This document shows, in pieces, positions 1 through 8,873 of a stretch of 64,000 nt of DNA (positions within the stretch are counted from its first letter, which is position 1; every line of letters starts with the position of its first letter). The stretch is from Pseudomonas rhizoryzae (GTDB lineage Bacteria > Pseudomonadota > Gammaproteobacteria > Pseudomonadales > Pseudomonadaceae). The notes beneath the pieces are model-generated. The model searched no databases and had not been told where the DNA came from. It saw only the letters and a list, made by a program, of their open reading frames with translations. The stretch spans positions 62,001 through 126,000 of the forward strand of contig NZ_SULM01000011.1 of assembly GCF_005250615.1 (NCBI RefSeq), in the 5' to 3' direction. A program made the position numbers and the translations under genes.

Positions 1-565
1 CCAGGGCGGCTTCCTTCTGCACGCCGAGGATGCCCTGGATCAGCACGTTGCCCTGGCGGTCGGCCTTTTGCGCATGGATGACGGTGACGTCGGGACGCAC
101 GCTGGGCACTGCGGCGAGTTTCTCGCCGGTGAAGGGGCACTCGATGAACTTGATGTCCGGGTTGACCTTGACCAGGTCCGAGCCCTGGTAACCGCGCAGC
201 ACGGCGAACGGCAGGTTGGAGGCGCCGGCGACATAGGCGTTGGCCAGGGCCGCATGGCTGTGCTCGGAGATCTCCAGCTTGTGCGGCCAGCCCTTCTCCA
301 CCGCATCGCGCAGGCGGTGCAGCGAGCCGACGCCGGGGTTGCCACCCCAGGAGAAGATCAGCCGCTTGGCGCAACCGGCGCCGATCAGCAGGTCATAGAC
401 CAGGTCGGGTGTCATGCGCACCAAGGTTAGGTCGCGCCGGTTCTGGCGGATCAACTCGTGGGCGGCGGCGGTCGGGATGAGGTGGGTGAAGCCTTCGAGG
501 GCGACGGTATCGCCATCGTGGACGAAGCGCTGGATGGCTTCGCTCAGGGACAGGATCTGGGCCAT
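1..565 (-). CDS. pcaI: CoA-transferase subunit A, 3-oxoadipate type (partial)
   Basis: The gene starts at the ATG complementary to 563-565 and runs off the left edge, so only 188 residues are visible. They read MAQILSLSEAIQRF, GFTHLIPTAAAHELI and SWGGNPGVGSLHRLRDA, and continue to VTVIHAQKADRQGNVL. This matches the family I CoA-transferase alpha subunit found beside pcaJ and pcaF in pseudomonads, which moves CoA from succinyl-CoA to 3-oxoadipate in the last steps of the beta-ketoadipate pathway. The PcaR-like operator pair upstream supports the pcaI name. The partner subunit should lie just outside the window. The glutaconate CoA-transferase A family is close, so the substrate is inferred partly from the operator. 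Confidence 0.8.
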   Translation of the reverse strand, partial: MAQILSLSEAIQRFVHDGDTVALEGFTHLIPTAAAHELIRQNRRDLTLVRMTPDLVYDLLIGAGCAKRLIFSWGGNPGVGSLHRLRDAVEKGWPHKLEISEHSHAALANAYVAGASNLPFAVLRGYQGSDLVKVNPDIKFIECPFTGEKLAAVPSVRPDVTVIHAQKADRQGNVLIQGILGVQKEAAL

Positions 566-650
566 GGATTGTCGACTCGCGTCTTGTTATCGGCGCCGCC
601 CGGTGCGGCGGTCTGGAGTCAGACTACAAAGCCCCAGCGCCTCGAACAAT

Positions 651-682
651 CCGATAATCGACTAAGAGTTCGATTATCGAAC
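651..682 (-). promoter_or_regulatory. PcaR-type operator pair upstream of pcaI
   Basis: Two copies of a CGAT(A/T)ATCG core lie at 651-662 and 668-682. The second reads GTTCGATTATCGAAC, a near-perfect palindrome. Their centres are about 19 bp apart. The published PcaR site in Pseudomonas putida is GTTCGATAATCGCAC, which this closely resembles. The pair is about 90-115 bp upstream of the pcaI start. The same pair with the same spacing recurs upstream of pcaK and pcaR in this window. Confidence 0.75.
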
Positions 683-770
683 AACATTGCTCAGCAGGCT
701 ATCGACCCGAGCGATACGCGGCCGGCCGGGGTAACGGCTACACTGCCCGCCTTCGCCAGGAGTCCAGCCG

Positions 771-992
771 ATGTCCGAAAAACCCCGCCCCGCCCTCGAA
801 GGTGTCACCCTCGAAGCCCTGCTCACCCGCCTGGTGGAACATCACGGCTGGGAAGAACTCGGCCGGCGCATCCTGCTGCGCTGCTTCACCCACGATCCCA
901 GTATCAAATCCAGCCTGACCTTCTTGCGCCGCACCCCCTGGGCGCGGGAAAAGGTCGAGCAGCTGTATCGACGATTGCCGAAACGCGACTGA
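771..992 (+). CDS. VF530-type small DNA-binding protein
   Basis: A 73-residue protein beginning [18 protein letters not shown], with [31 protein letters not shown] and a basic end. This is the layout of the VF530 (DUF2132) family, named from a small Vibrio fischeri protein proposed to bind DNA. The start is supported by a CAGGAG motif about 10 bases upstream. It is divergent from pcaI and probably monocistronic. Its cellular role is unknown; the family assignment is from the conserved core. Confidence 0.8.
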   Translation: MSEKPRPALEGVTLEALLTRLVEHHGWEELGRRILLRCFTHDPSIKSSLTFLRRTPWAREKVEQLYRRLPKRD

Positions 993-1280
993 CGTTCGGG
1001 CCAGCTCGCCCGGCAAGAACCGCTCGTTAATCGCAGACAGTAATGAGACCTGCGGAGGGCGGATGACAACGTAGCCTCATCTACGGAAGCCCAGCTCCAA
1101 GGACGAGATCATTGCGCGGCTATATGCTCCGTGACGGCCATAGCGGTCCGTTGATGCGACTGCTCCGACGGACAGCGTCGCGACCAGCAACCGCATCTTT
1201 CACCGATACTCGCTCGGATGACTACCTTTTCCTCCCCAGGAAAAGAGGCGTGAAGCAAGGCGCCCCGCAACGAATGTCCC

Positions 1281-1329
1281 AATGAAAAAAGCCTCGTCGT
1301 TTTTCACCCCGCGGCTATAGCGATGAGGC
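1281..1329 (-). terminator. Possible terminator after tpsB
   Basis: Read on the minus strand, GCCTCATCG and CGACGAGGC form a 9-bp stem with one imperfect pair and a loop of about 21 bases, followed by TTTTTTCATT. It lies about 250 bases beyond the tpsB stop. The long loop makes it weaker than a classical intrinsic terminator. Confidence 0.45.
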
Positions 1330-1403
1330 ATTAGCTCCTGCACTTACGTCGGAGCCTGTAGCAGCAACTGTCTGCTCGCATTATCTCGATCATGGCAGTC
1401 TGC

Positions 1404-1449
1404 CGATGCGGCCGCTCCTACAGGTACCTGTAGGGGCGCCCCATGGCCG
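1404..1449. repeat. REP-like inverted repeat
   Basis: GCGGCCGCTCCTAC faces CTGTAGGGGCGCCCCATGGCC around a central AGGTACCT palindrome. The GCTCCTAC / GTAGGAGCGGCC element is the Pseudomonas REP signature and recurs at 10825-10905 and 51776-51839. Confidence 0.6.
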
Positions 1450-1450
1450 C

Positions 1451-1486
<36 letters not shown>

Positions 1487-1493
1487 CCAGTAG

Positions 1494-1520
1494 CGTGGAA
1501 AACCACACGGTGTTTTCCAC
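1494..1520. repeat. GTGGAAAAC hairpin repeat, copy 1
   Basis: GTGGAAAACC and GGTGTTTTCCAC form an inverted repeat preceded by TAGC. A near-identical copy sits at 10914-10942, also just after a REP element, so the two elements travel together. Confidence 0.6.
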
Positions 1521-1577
1521 TGCCAGCCCTAGCTCAGCCTTGCCAGATAGAGCAAGGACACTGGGAAACACGGGCCT

Positions 1578-3230
1578 TTAGAAGAACCGCACCACCTGCG
1601 CCCATACCCTTGGCGAGCGATCCACGTCACTGGTAGGTTCGGCGTTGCCCAGCTTCCAGGCCGCTACGGCGTTTACGCGCCAGCCGTAGGCGTTCCAGGT
1701 CGCTCCTACCCCAGCGCCGGACAGGCTGCGGTGGTTGTCCTCGGTGGTCCAGGGATCACGGTTCAGCCGTACCTCGCCATGGTCAACGAAGGTGGACAAT
1801 TGCCAGGCCTGAGTCAGGGCATAGCGCAGTTCCACATTGGCCAGCCAACCCTCGTCGCCCGAGGCTTCGCCCTGGGGATAGGCGCGCACGCCATAGGCGC
1901 CGCCCAGGTAAAACTTCTCCGAGCTGTCCAGGTTGCGGTCGGCCCACTGGGCCTGCAGCTGGGTGTAGAGGCTGAAGCGCTCGGTCAGCCGCTGCAGGCG
2001 TACCAGGCTGGGACTGAGCTTGTTGAACTGGCCGCGGGTGCCAGCAGTGGTCTGGTCCTGCAGGCGCTGGTCGGCGCCGGAAATGTCCAGATCGCCATGG
2101 CTCCAGGCCAGGGCGAAGCTGTTCACCCCGCCACCCAGCAGGCTGTCCTGGCTGCTGCCGTTGAGCGAGAGGGTGGTGACCCGCGAGTGCTTGTCGCTGC
2201 GCTCGCTGAAGGCGTCGATGTCGTCGCGCAGGCGCTTGGCGTCGAATTGCAGCTGGGTATCCAGGGTCAGGCCACGCTGGCGGATCAACGGCTGTACGGC
2301 GAAGACGCTGGCTACCTGGGCACGGCCATGGGCGTCCAAATCGGCGAAATCCTTGGCCAAACGGTAATCCATATCGGAATAGGCCACGCCGAGCTGGGTC
2401 GACCAGGGCGTGACCGGCAACTGGTAGGCGATACGCCCGTAGCGCTGGTCTTCATCGCTGACCGTGGCCCTCAGGCTGAGACGATCACCCAGGGCCAGGG
2501 GGTTGTTCACATTGAGGGTGCCGCCCAGGCGGTACTCACCGATGAAACGGTTGCCATAATTGTCGGCATCCACCGAGCCGGACCACAACGTCGCGGGGCC
2601 CATGTCCACCACGAGGTCCGAGGTGCCGGTGGTAGCGCCGGGCTGCAGGGTGGCCTTGGCATCACGCCCCGGTACCTCTTGCAAGAGCAGCAGGCTGCGA
2701 GTCAGCGAATCCGCCTTGATCGGTTCGCCCGGTACCAGCTGCGCCAGCGGCGCCAGGGCGAAGCCATGCAGGTCCACGGCGTGTTCGGCGCGCACTGCAC
2801 CATAGCGCCCTTCGAGGATGGCGACGCGTACCTGCCCGTCATCGATGCTCTGGGCCGGCAGATAGGCACGGGCCAGGGGATAGCCATGGGCCTGATACAG
2901 CTCGGTGATGCGCTGGAGACCCGCTTGCAACTGGGCCAGGGTCAGGCTGCGCCCGCGCAGATCCTTGAGCAACTGCTGCAGCTCCTGGTCGGGGAAGGCG
3001 CTATTGCCCTCCAGGATGAAGCCCTTGACCACCAGCGTGGGGCCGCCTGACGCAGCCTGGGTGGCCGGCGCACTGGGCAGGTTCAGCTCCAGGGTCTGGC
3101 GCTCGGGCAGGGCCAGGGGCTGTTGGTCCAGGCTCTGCAGAGATTGACCGGCATCCGGTGCGGTAGCAGCGTGTACCGCGTAGGGCAAGGCGGCGAGGAC
3201 GCAACCGAGCAGGGGGTGGATCAAACGCAT
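1578..3230 (-). CDS. TpsB outer-membrane transporter, ShlB/FhaC/HecB family
   Basis: A 550-residue protein that exports its TpsA partner across the outer membrane by two-partner secretion (type Vb). It has a signal peptide of about 21 residues (MRLIHPLLGCVLAALPYAVHA), a POTRA region from about residue 63 (LVVKGFILEGNSAFPDQELQ), and a 16-strand-type barrel filling the C-terminal two thirds and ending in Phe. The segment GGAYGVRAYPQGEASGDEG near residue 450 is the conserved motif carried by the FhaC loop that folds into the pore. The start codon is 2 bases after the tpsA stop, so the pair is a tight operon. Length is typical for the family. Confidence 0.93.
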   Translation of the reverse strand: MRLIHPLLGCVLAALPYAVHAATAPDAGQSLQSLDQQPLALPERQTLELNLPSAPATQAASGGPTLVVKGFILEGNSAFPDQELQQLLKDLRGRSLTLAQLQAGLQRITELYQAHGYPLARAYLPAQSIDDGQVRVAILEGRYGAVRAEHAVDLHGFALAPLAQLVPGEPIKADSLTRSLLLLQEVPGRDAKATLQPGATTGTSDLVVDMGPATLWSGSVDADNYGNRFIGEYRLGGTLNVNNPLALGDRLSLRATVSDEDQRYGRIAYQLPVTPWSTQLGVAYSDMDYRLAKDFADLDAHGRAQVASVFAVQPLIRQRGLTLDTQLQFDAKRLRDDIDAFSERSDKHSRVTTLSLNGSSQDSLLGGGVNSFALAWSHGDLDISGADQRLQDQTTAGTRGQFNKLSPSLVRLQRLTERFSLYTQLQAQWADRNLDSSEKFYLGGAYGVRAYPQGEASGDEGWLANVELRYALTQAWQLSTFVDHGEVRLNRDPWTTEDNHRSLSGAGVGATWNAYGWRVNAVAAWKLGNAEPTSDVDRSPRVWAQVVRFF

Positions 3231-3232
3231 CT

Positions 3233-6200
3233 TCAGATTCCTTCCGGCAAGCGAATGCCACGGTTGACGACTTTCAGGTTGGGCAAATCGCTCAGGCTGG
3301 CGCCATTCAACTCCTCGAAGGCGGTCAGGCGTAGCGTGGTATCACCGACGGGTTGGGCGGTACCGGTCTGGCCGTCCTGCACCGGAGCGGTACTGGACAC
3401 CTGGGCGGCTATTACGGGCGGAACCACAGACGGCGTGCTTACAGGCTGCGTACTGGGGTTGTCAGGTACCGGTTGTGGCACGGTCACGCCTTGCACCGTT
3501 AGGGTTCCTGGGTTGTAGCTGATCAGGTAGTTGCCCAAACCGAGGCCGTTCGCCGCACTGGGCACAATGAGGTAGCTGCCGGGTGCCGCCGTAGCGTTGG
3601 CACCGGGGCTAGCGAGAACCACGTTAGCTACGGAGTCGCCCGTAAAGAGTCCCGTGACGTTGTAGCCACTGAGCTGGGCGAGCTGCCCGGCTGCCTTGCT
3701 GGCATCCAGAGCGGTAATCACCAGCGGTGCCGGTGTGATATCGGCGATGGTGGTGCCATTGGTGGCCAACTGATAGTTACCGGCATCGGTGCCACCGAGG
3801 CTGCCGCTGACGTTGACGGTTTTGCCGTTGCCCACGTTCTTGTCGGTGAAGGCACCAGTGCTGGCGAGACTCACGTCATCACCTTGGATCGCGCCACTCA
3901 GGCTGCCCGAAACTGTGGCAGCGGTGGTCCCATCGTAGGTCTTGTCCTGGGCGGCGATAGTGCCGGTAATGGACTTGGCGGCGATGTTGGCCGTGGTGGT
4001 GGCGTTGGTGCTGCTCAACACATAGTTGCTGGCGCTGCTGCCACTGAGCACGCCGCTGACGTTGACTTGCTTACCGGTGCCCGCGTTCTTGTCGGTGAAG
4101 CTACCGCTGGTGGTGAGGCTCACGGCATCACCCTGGATCGCGCCGCTCAGGGCGCCGACAGTAATGGCGCTGATAGTGCCATCGTAGGTCTTGTCTTGGG
4201 CGGTGATGCTACCGGTGATGGTCTTGGGCGTGATGCTCAGGCTGGCTGCCTGGATAGTGATGTCGTAGCCCTGCGAGGTGGAATACAGCTGGTTGTTCAG
4301 CGTCAGGTTGCCGGCCTGGGTGCTATAGGTGCCAGCATTAGCCGAGTTGCTGCTATAGCTCAGGCTACCGAGTAGGGTCGCGCCAGGGACCGAGGTGGTA
4401 TAGGAACTGCCACTGCTGGCGCTACCGTCGTAGACCTTATCGGCAACGGTGGCAGTGACGGTCAGCGGGGTGAGGAGGCTACGCAGCAGGGGGCCGCTGT
4501 TGCCTTCGTATATGCGCCAGACCGCATTCGAGCCGCCTGTGCTAGCGATATCCCACCCTGTGTACGTCGAAGCCTGGGTTAGTTCGGACCGGGACTTCCC
4601 ATTGCCGAAGCCGTTGCTGCTGCCGTTGATAGCGTTGCCACTGGCATCGGTGGTGGCGTAGAAGCTGCTGCTAAGGGTTCCATGGTCGTTGTATCCGAGC
4701 AGCCCGCCGACATTTGAGGTGCCCGATACACTACCGGTGGCATAGGCGTTGCTCAGAGTACCGACGTTCAATCCGAGCAGGCCACCGACGTATTGGCTGC
4801 CAGAGACACTGCCGGTGGCATAGACGTTGCTCAGGGTGCCGGAGCTGTATCCGACCAGCCCGCCGACATTTGAGGTGCCCGATACACTGTCGGTGGCATA
4901 GGCGTTGCTCAGGGTTCCACGGTCGTTGAATCCAACCAGCCCGCCGACGTAATGGTTGCCCGATACACTGCCGGTGGCATAGGCGTTGCTCAGGGTTCCA
5001 CGATCGTTGTATCCAACCAGCCCGCCGACAACTTGGTCGCCCGAGACACTGACACCGACCAGCCCAATATCGCGGATCACGGCGCCAGCGCCGGTAATGC
5101 CGAATAAACCGACATAATTGTTGGAGTTATTGATAACTAAACCACTCAAGGTGTGGCCTAGTCCGTTAAAGGTGCCGGTGAATGGGGTACCGCTGCTACC
5201 CAGCGGATTCCAGCCCGCGCCGTTGTTGGCGCTGGAACTGGCCAGGGCGGTATAGCCAGGGCTGTTCTGGTCGAGGTTGTTGCTCAGGCTGAAATAGTAA
5301 CCACCACTCAGCACTTGGCTGATATTGGCCAATTGCTGCCAAGAGGTGATGCTGTAGGCGCTGCCTACCGTACCAGCACCACCGGCGAATAGCTTATTCC
5401 AGATGATATCCACCGGGCGGGTAACGCCGGTGAGGTAGGGCAGGCCTCCTGAGCTGTAGCCAGCCACACTGGTATTGATACCGGGGAATGACCAGATGTT
5501 CGTATTCCAGCCGGTAAAGGTGGTCTGCGCACTCAACTCGGCCCGGGTTTTAGCTACACCGTTGACATTCCCGTCGAACCTAACACCCGTAGTTGCGCCG
5601 CTGTCGTTGATAGCGTTTCCAACTGCATCGGTGGTGGCGTAGAAACTGTTGTTTATCGTCCCGTTGTTGTAGTTGCGCCCGACGAGTCCGCCGAGCACAT
5701 AAGCATCCGAAGTGACGCTGCCGGTGGCATAGGTGTAAGTGATGCTTCCGCCGTTGATAGCTCCCACCAGCCCACCTACAAAGCTGCCGCCAGAGGCATT
5801 TCCGGTTGCATAGGCGTTGCTAATGGTTCCACGGTCGCTGTATCCGACCAACCCACCTAAGTTGCCGTTAGTGGATTTCACTGCGCCTGTTGCATAGACG
5901 TTGCTGATGGTTCCACGGTCGTTGTATCCGACCAACCCGCCGAGATTGCCGTTACCCGAAACACCGCCTGTGGCATAGGCGTTGGTAATGGTTCCAAGTT
6001 CGTTAGTTCCGACCAGCCCGCCACCCTCACTGTCACTCCCAACAGTGCCTGTGGCATAGGCATTGGTAATGGTCCCACCTTGGTTGTATCCAACCAGCCC
6101 GCCGCCTTTGGCGTTAACGCCCCCAACGTTGCTGGTGGAATAGGCGTTACTTATGGCTCCTTGATTTTGTCCGACCAACCCGCCTGTGTTGTTTGGACGC

Positions 6201-7975
6201 ACAAGACCCGACATATCAAGGGTGGCATACACGTTGCTAACGGTTCCTGCATTGAATCCGGCTAGCCCACCGATGTTACCGTTATAGGCACCCGAAATAC
6301 TGCCACCGACTAGACCGATATCGCGGATTACACTGCCGTTGGCTGCGAAACCGAACAAACCAATGTAGCTCGTATTGCTGACGTTTATGCTCAGATTGCC
6401 AAGGGTATGGCCGAGTCCGGCGAATTGCCCGGTGAAGTTGTTGCTGCTGTTACCCACCGGCGTCCAGTTGCTGATACTGGCTAGGTCGATATTACTGCCC
6501 ACGGCATAGTTGCCGGCCAGGCTGTTATTCATGGCTTGCAGCGCATTGGCATCGGTGACCACGGTGTAACTGACCAGGCTGCCAGTCGAGCCTTTTTGGG
6601 TACCGAAGTTATTGCTGCTGTGCAGGTTGATAGGGGCCTTGATGTAGTAGTCCGCGACACCACCATTGGCGCTGGCTTGGCCGTACTTCAGGACAACCTT
6701 GCCGCCTGGGCTTCCGGCAGTGATAGCAGCGTTGATGTTGATGTTGCGTTCAGCATTCAGCGTAAGGGTGTTCCCGCTGTTCCAGGTGATGGTGTCATTC
6801 ACATGGATATCGCCATTGCCTCCAGCGGTGCCCATGGTGGCGGTCTGGATCTCGAAGTTGTTGTTCTGTACTGCGGTCGAGACGGCCGCGCCGGTCATGT
6901 CACCCCCGCTGGCGGCGACGGTGAAGTCGTTGGGGTCGATCAGCCAGGTGCCGGTCTTGCCGCTCTGCGCCTGGGTGGTGACCTTGGCACTGTCCGCCAC
7001 CTTGACGTGGGCGCCCGAGGTTTCGATGAAGCCACCGTTGCCGCCCTTGGGCGCCCTGGCATCCAGGGTGCCGGCGACCTGCACGGTGCCGCCGTCGAAA
7101 CCACCGAGCAGCTCGATCTTGCCGCCGCGTTCGGCCAGGGTCTGGGCCTCGATCACGCCGCTGTTGTTGACCACGGTCTTGAGCAGGGCATCGCTGGCGT
7201 GGGCGGTGAGCAGCACCTGGCCGCCGTTCGCCTGGATCAGTTCGCGGTTTTCCGCCAGGGCATCGGCGGTGGCCTCATCCACCTTGACGCTGAGCAGGCC
7301 GTCGCCGGCGAAGTCCAGGGTCATGGCCTGGCCAGCGGCCAGGGCCACGCTGCCACCGTTGGCGACGATCACGCCCTGGTTGCTGACCTGGCCGCCGAGC
7401 AAGGCCACGGCGCCGCCATCATGGGCCTTGATGTTGCCCTGGTTGAGCACCGCCTTGGGCGTGGTCTGGCTCTTGAAGTGGTAGCGACCCTGTTCGAAAT
7501 CGCTGTTGGAGATATCCAGGGTGGAGGCCACCAGCCCGCCGACGTTCACGCTGGCGCCCTGGCCGAAGAGGATGCCATTGGGGTTGACCAGGAACACCCG
7601 GCCGTTGGCGTCGAGGTTACCGAGGATGCGCGAGGCATCCTGGCCGACCACCCGGTTCAGCGCCACGGCCTGGCTGGAGGGTTGGTGGAAGGTCACCCCA
7701 TGGCCAGCGCCTATGTCGAAGCTCTGCCAGTCGATGGCCAGGTTGGCGCTGGATTGCTCGACGGTGAGCTGGCGGCCGCTGCTGGAGAGCTGGCCGCTGC
7801 CGGAGACCACCGTCCCGCCGCTGGGCAGGTCCGCTGCCATGGCACCCAGGGGCGCCAACAGCAAGACGCCTGCTGCCCGGCCACTGCCGCGCTTGCCGCC
7901 GCTCTTGGCCAATTCACTGGTGACGACCCAGGCTTGGAGGGCATGGCTCCATAGGGTGCGGAAGATGCGATTCAT
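3233..7975 (-). CDS. TpsA exoprotein with GLUG, YDG and MBG repeats
   Basis: A 1580-residue secreted adhesin-like protein. It starts with an extended signal peptide (MNRIFRTLWSHALQAWVVTSE, then a hydrophobic stretch ending GAMA). The TPS secretion domain occupies roughly residues 48-330 and contains NPNGILFGQGASVNVGG. Two long GLUG arrays (units like GTLSNAYATGSVSG followed by VGGLVGYN) lie near residues 565-780 and 975-1115. Three YDG-type units (KTYDGT) follow from about 1170 to 1415, then one MBG-like unit, a Pro/Ser/Thr-rich linker and a short tail. No toxin domain or RGD motif was seen. TpsB is directly downstream. GC content dips through the repeats. The surface ligand is unknown. Confidence 0.92.
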   Translation of the reverse strand: MNRIFRTLWSHALQAWVVTSELAKSGGKRGSGRAAGVLLLAPLGAMAADLPSGGTVVSGSGQLSSSGRQLTVEQSSANLAIDWQSFDIGAGHGVTFHQPSSQAVALNRVVGQDASRILGNLDANGRVFLVNPNGILFGQGASVNVGGLVASTLDISNSDFEQGRYHFKSQTTPKAVLNQGNIKAHDGGAVALLGGQVSNQGVIVANGGSVALAAGQAMTLDFAGDGLLSVKVDEATADALAENRELIQANGGQVLLTAHASDALLKTVVNNSGVIEAQTLAERGGKIELLGGFDGGTVQVAGTLDARAPKGGNGGFIETSGAHVKVADSAKVTTQAQSGKTGTWLIDPNDFTVAASGGDMTGAAVSTAVQNNNFEIQTATMGTAGGNGDIHVNDTITWNSGNTLTLNAERNININAAITAGSPGGKVVLKYGQASANGGVADYYIKAPINLHSSNNFGTQKGSTGSLVSYTVVTDANALQAMNNSLAGNYAVGSNIDLASISNWTPVGNSSNNFTGQFAGLGHTLGNLSINVSNTSYIGLFGFAANGSVIRDIGLVGGSISGAYNGNIGGLAGFNAGTVSNVYATLDMSGLVRPNNTGGLVGQNQGAISNAYSTSNVGGVNAKGGGLVGYNQGGTITNAYATGTVGSDSEGGGLVGTNELGTITNAYATGGVSGNGNLGGLVGYNDRGTISNVYATGAVKSTNGNLGGLVGYSDRGTISNAYATGNASGGSFVGGLVGAINGGSITYTYATGSVTSDAYVLGGLVGRNYNNGTINNSFYATTDAVGNAINDSGATTGVRFDGNVNGVAKTRAELSAQTTFTGWNTNIWSFPGINTSVAGYSSGGLPYLTGVTRPVDIIWNKLFAGGAGTVGSAYSITSWQQLANISQVLSGGYYFSLSNNLDQNSPGYTALASSSANNGAGWNPLGSSGTPFTGTFNGLGHTLSGLVINNSNNYVGLFGITGAGAVIRDIGLVGVSVSGDQVVGGLVGYNDRGTLSNAYATGSVSGNHYVGGLVGFNDRGTLSNAYATDSVSGTSNVGGLVGYSSGTLSNVYATGSVSGSQYVGGLLGLNVGTLSNAYATGSVSGTSNVGGLLGYNDHGTLSSSFYATTDASGNAINGSSNGFGNGKSRSELTQASTYTGWDIASTGGSNAVWRIYEGNSGPLLRSLLTPLTVTATVADKVYDGSASSGSSYTTSVPGATLLGSLSYSSNSANAGTYSTQAGNLTLNNQLYSTSQGYDITIQAASLSITPKTITGSITAQDKTYDGTISAITVGALSGAIQGDAVSLTTSGSFTDKNAGTGKQVNVSGVLSGSSASNYVLSSTNATTTANIAAKSITGTIAAQDKTYDGTTAATVSGSLSGAIQGDDVSLASTGAFTDKNVGNGKTVNVSGSLGGTDAGNYQLATNGTTIADITPAPLVITALDASKAAGQLAQLSGYNVTGLFTGDSVANVVLASPGANATAAPGSYLIVPSAANGLGLGNYLISYNPGTLTVQGVTVPQPVPDNPSTQPVSTPSVVPPVIAAQVSSTAPVQDGQTGTAQPVGDTTLRLTAFEELNGASLSDLPNLKVVNRGIRLPEGI
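4640..5040 (-). repeat. Second GLUG-coding tandem repeat block in tpsA
   Basis: In-frame repeats of roughly 65-85 bases, each containing GGTGGCATAGGCGTTGCTC or close variants and encoding the GLUG unit. Some neighbouring copies are almost identical at DNA level, including the segments at 4720-4760, 4865-4915 and 4955-5000, which suggests recent expansion or gene conversion. Confidence 0.8.
5690..6290 (-). repeat. First GLUG-coding tandem repeat block in tpsA
   Basis: Degenerate in-frame repeats encoding NAYATG...GGLVGYN units. They are less similar to each other at DNA level than the second block, so this array looks older. Together with its leader and its SFYATTDA end it parallels the second block. 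Confidence 0.75.
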
Positions 7976-8273
7976 GGTGGGAGTCCTTTCGGAGGCGATA
8001 GGTGGGCGTCAGGTCACAACGACAGGGCAACCGGGGAAGTTGTCGGGAGGGTCGCGGCGGGCTCTATCCGTTGGGCCGGCCCCTCTTTTCGAGGCGACTG
8101 TCATTCGGCGCGCAGTGCCTGACTAACCAGGCTCGATGAATGGCAACGCGTAAGAACGCGATACCGTTCACATACTTGATCACCTTAAGAGGCGCGCCCA
8201 CCCATCGCCTATAGTCCATTTGGACCGGTTCGAAAATCTTGTGAGGCCGCTTGGCCGCGTCTAGATTGCGGGG
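7976..8273. other. Divergent promoter region between tpsA and the response regulator
   Basis: 298 bases with no gene. The tpsA side has an AAAGGACT ribosome-binding site close to its ATG. A small inverted repeat, GTCCA-TT-TGGAC (8214-8225), lies 50 bases before the response-regulator start. No strong sigma-70 promoter could be picked by eye. Confidence 0.4.
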
Positions 8274-8873
8274 ATGGAAAAGCCAACCACCCTGCTACTC
8301 ATCGACGACCATGCGCTGTTCCGCTCCGGTATCGCCCTAGTACTGGCGGTGGGCTTGCCCCTGGTCACCATCAGGGAAGCCTCTTCGCTCGAGGACGCCT
8401 TGCGTCTGAATGAAGTGGAACCGCAGTTGGTGTTGCTCGACGTTCAGCTCCAGGGCATCAGCGGGCTGGAGGGTATTACCGCCATCCGCGGGAAATGGCC
8501 GCAGGCGAAGATCGTCATGGTGTCGGCCTTCGATCTGTCGGAGGTGGTGCGCGAGGCGGTGCGCCGCGGGGCGCTGGAGTTCATCTCCAAGACCGAACAG
8601 CCCGAACGACTGCTGCAGAAGATCCGCGTCCTGCTCGATGGCGACCTTCCCGAAGGACCGGTGCTGGCGAGTGATCGACCACGACTGACGCCACGCCAGA
8701 TCGAGGTACTCGAGCTGCTGAGCCAGGGGCTGTCGAACAAGCTGATCGGTCGCCGCCTGGAGCTGTCCGAGCACACGGTGCGCGGCCATGTTCAGGCCCT
8801 GCTCGCGGCGCTACGGGTGGCGAGCCGCACCGAGGCCATCTATACCGCCCGCCGGCTGGGTCTGCTGCTTTGA
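8274..8873 (+). CDS. NarL/LuxR-family response regulator
   Basis: A 199-residue two-component regulator. The receiver domain (about 1-120) shows the acidic pair in LLLIDDHALF, the phospho-acceptor Asp56 in VLLDVQL, and the conserved Lys in FISKTEQ. The C-terminal LuxR-type helix-turn-helix reads LTPRQIEVLELLSQGLSNK and SEHTVRGHVQALLAAL. Its stop TGA overlaps the TTG start of the hybrid kinase, so the two are translationally coupled. It is divergent from the tpsAB operon, which makes that operon the first target to test. The input signal is unknown. Confidence 0.9.
   Translation: MEKPTTLLLIDDHALFRSGIALVLAVGLPLVTIREASSLEDALRLNEVEPQLVLLDVQLQGISGLEGITAIRGKWPQAKIVMVSAFDLSEVVREAVRRGALEFISKTEQPERLLQKIRVLLDGDLPEGPVLASDRPRLTPRQIEVLELLSQGLSNKLIGRRLELSEHTVRGHVQALLAALRVASRTEAIYTARRLGLLL

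Noticed and set aside
4640-6290. Regular repeats as a CRISPR array
   Set aside because: The repeats are in frame inside tpsA and encode GLUG units, with no constant repeat/unique spacer pattern and no cas genes.
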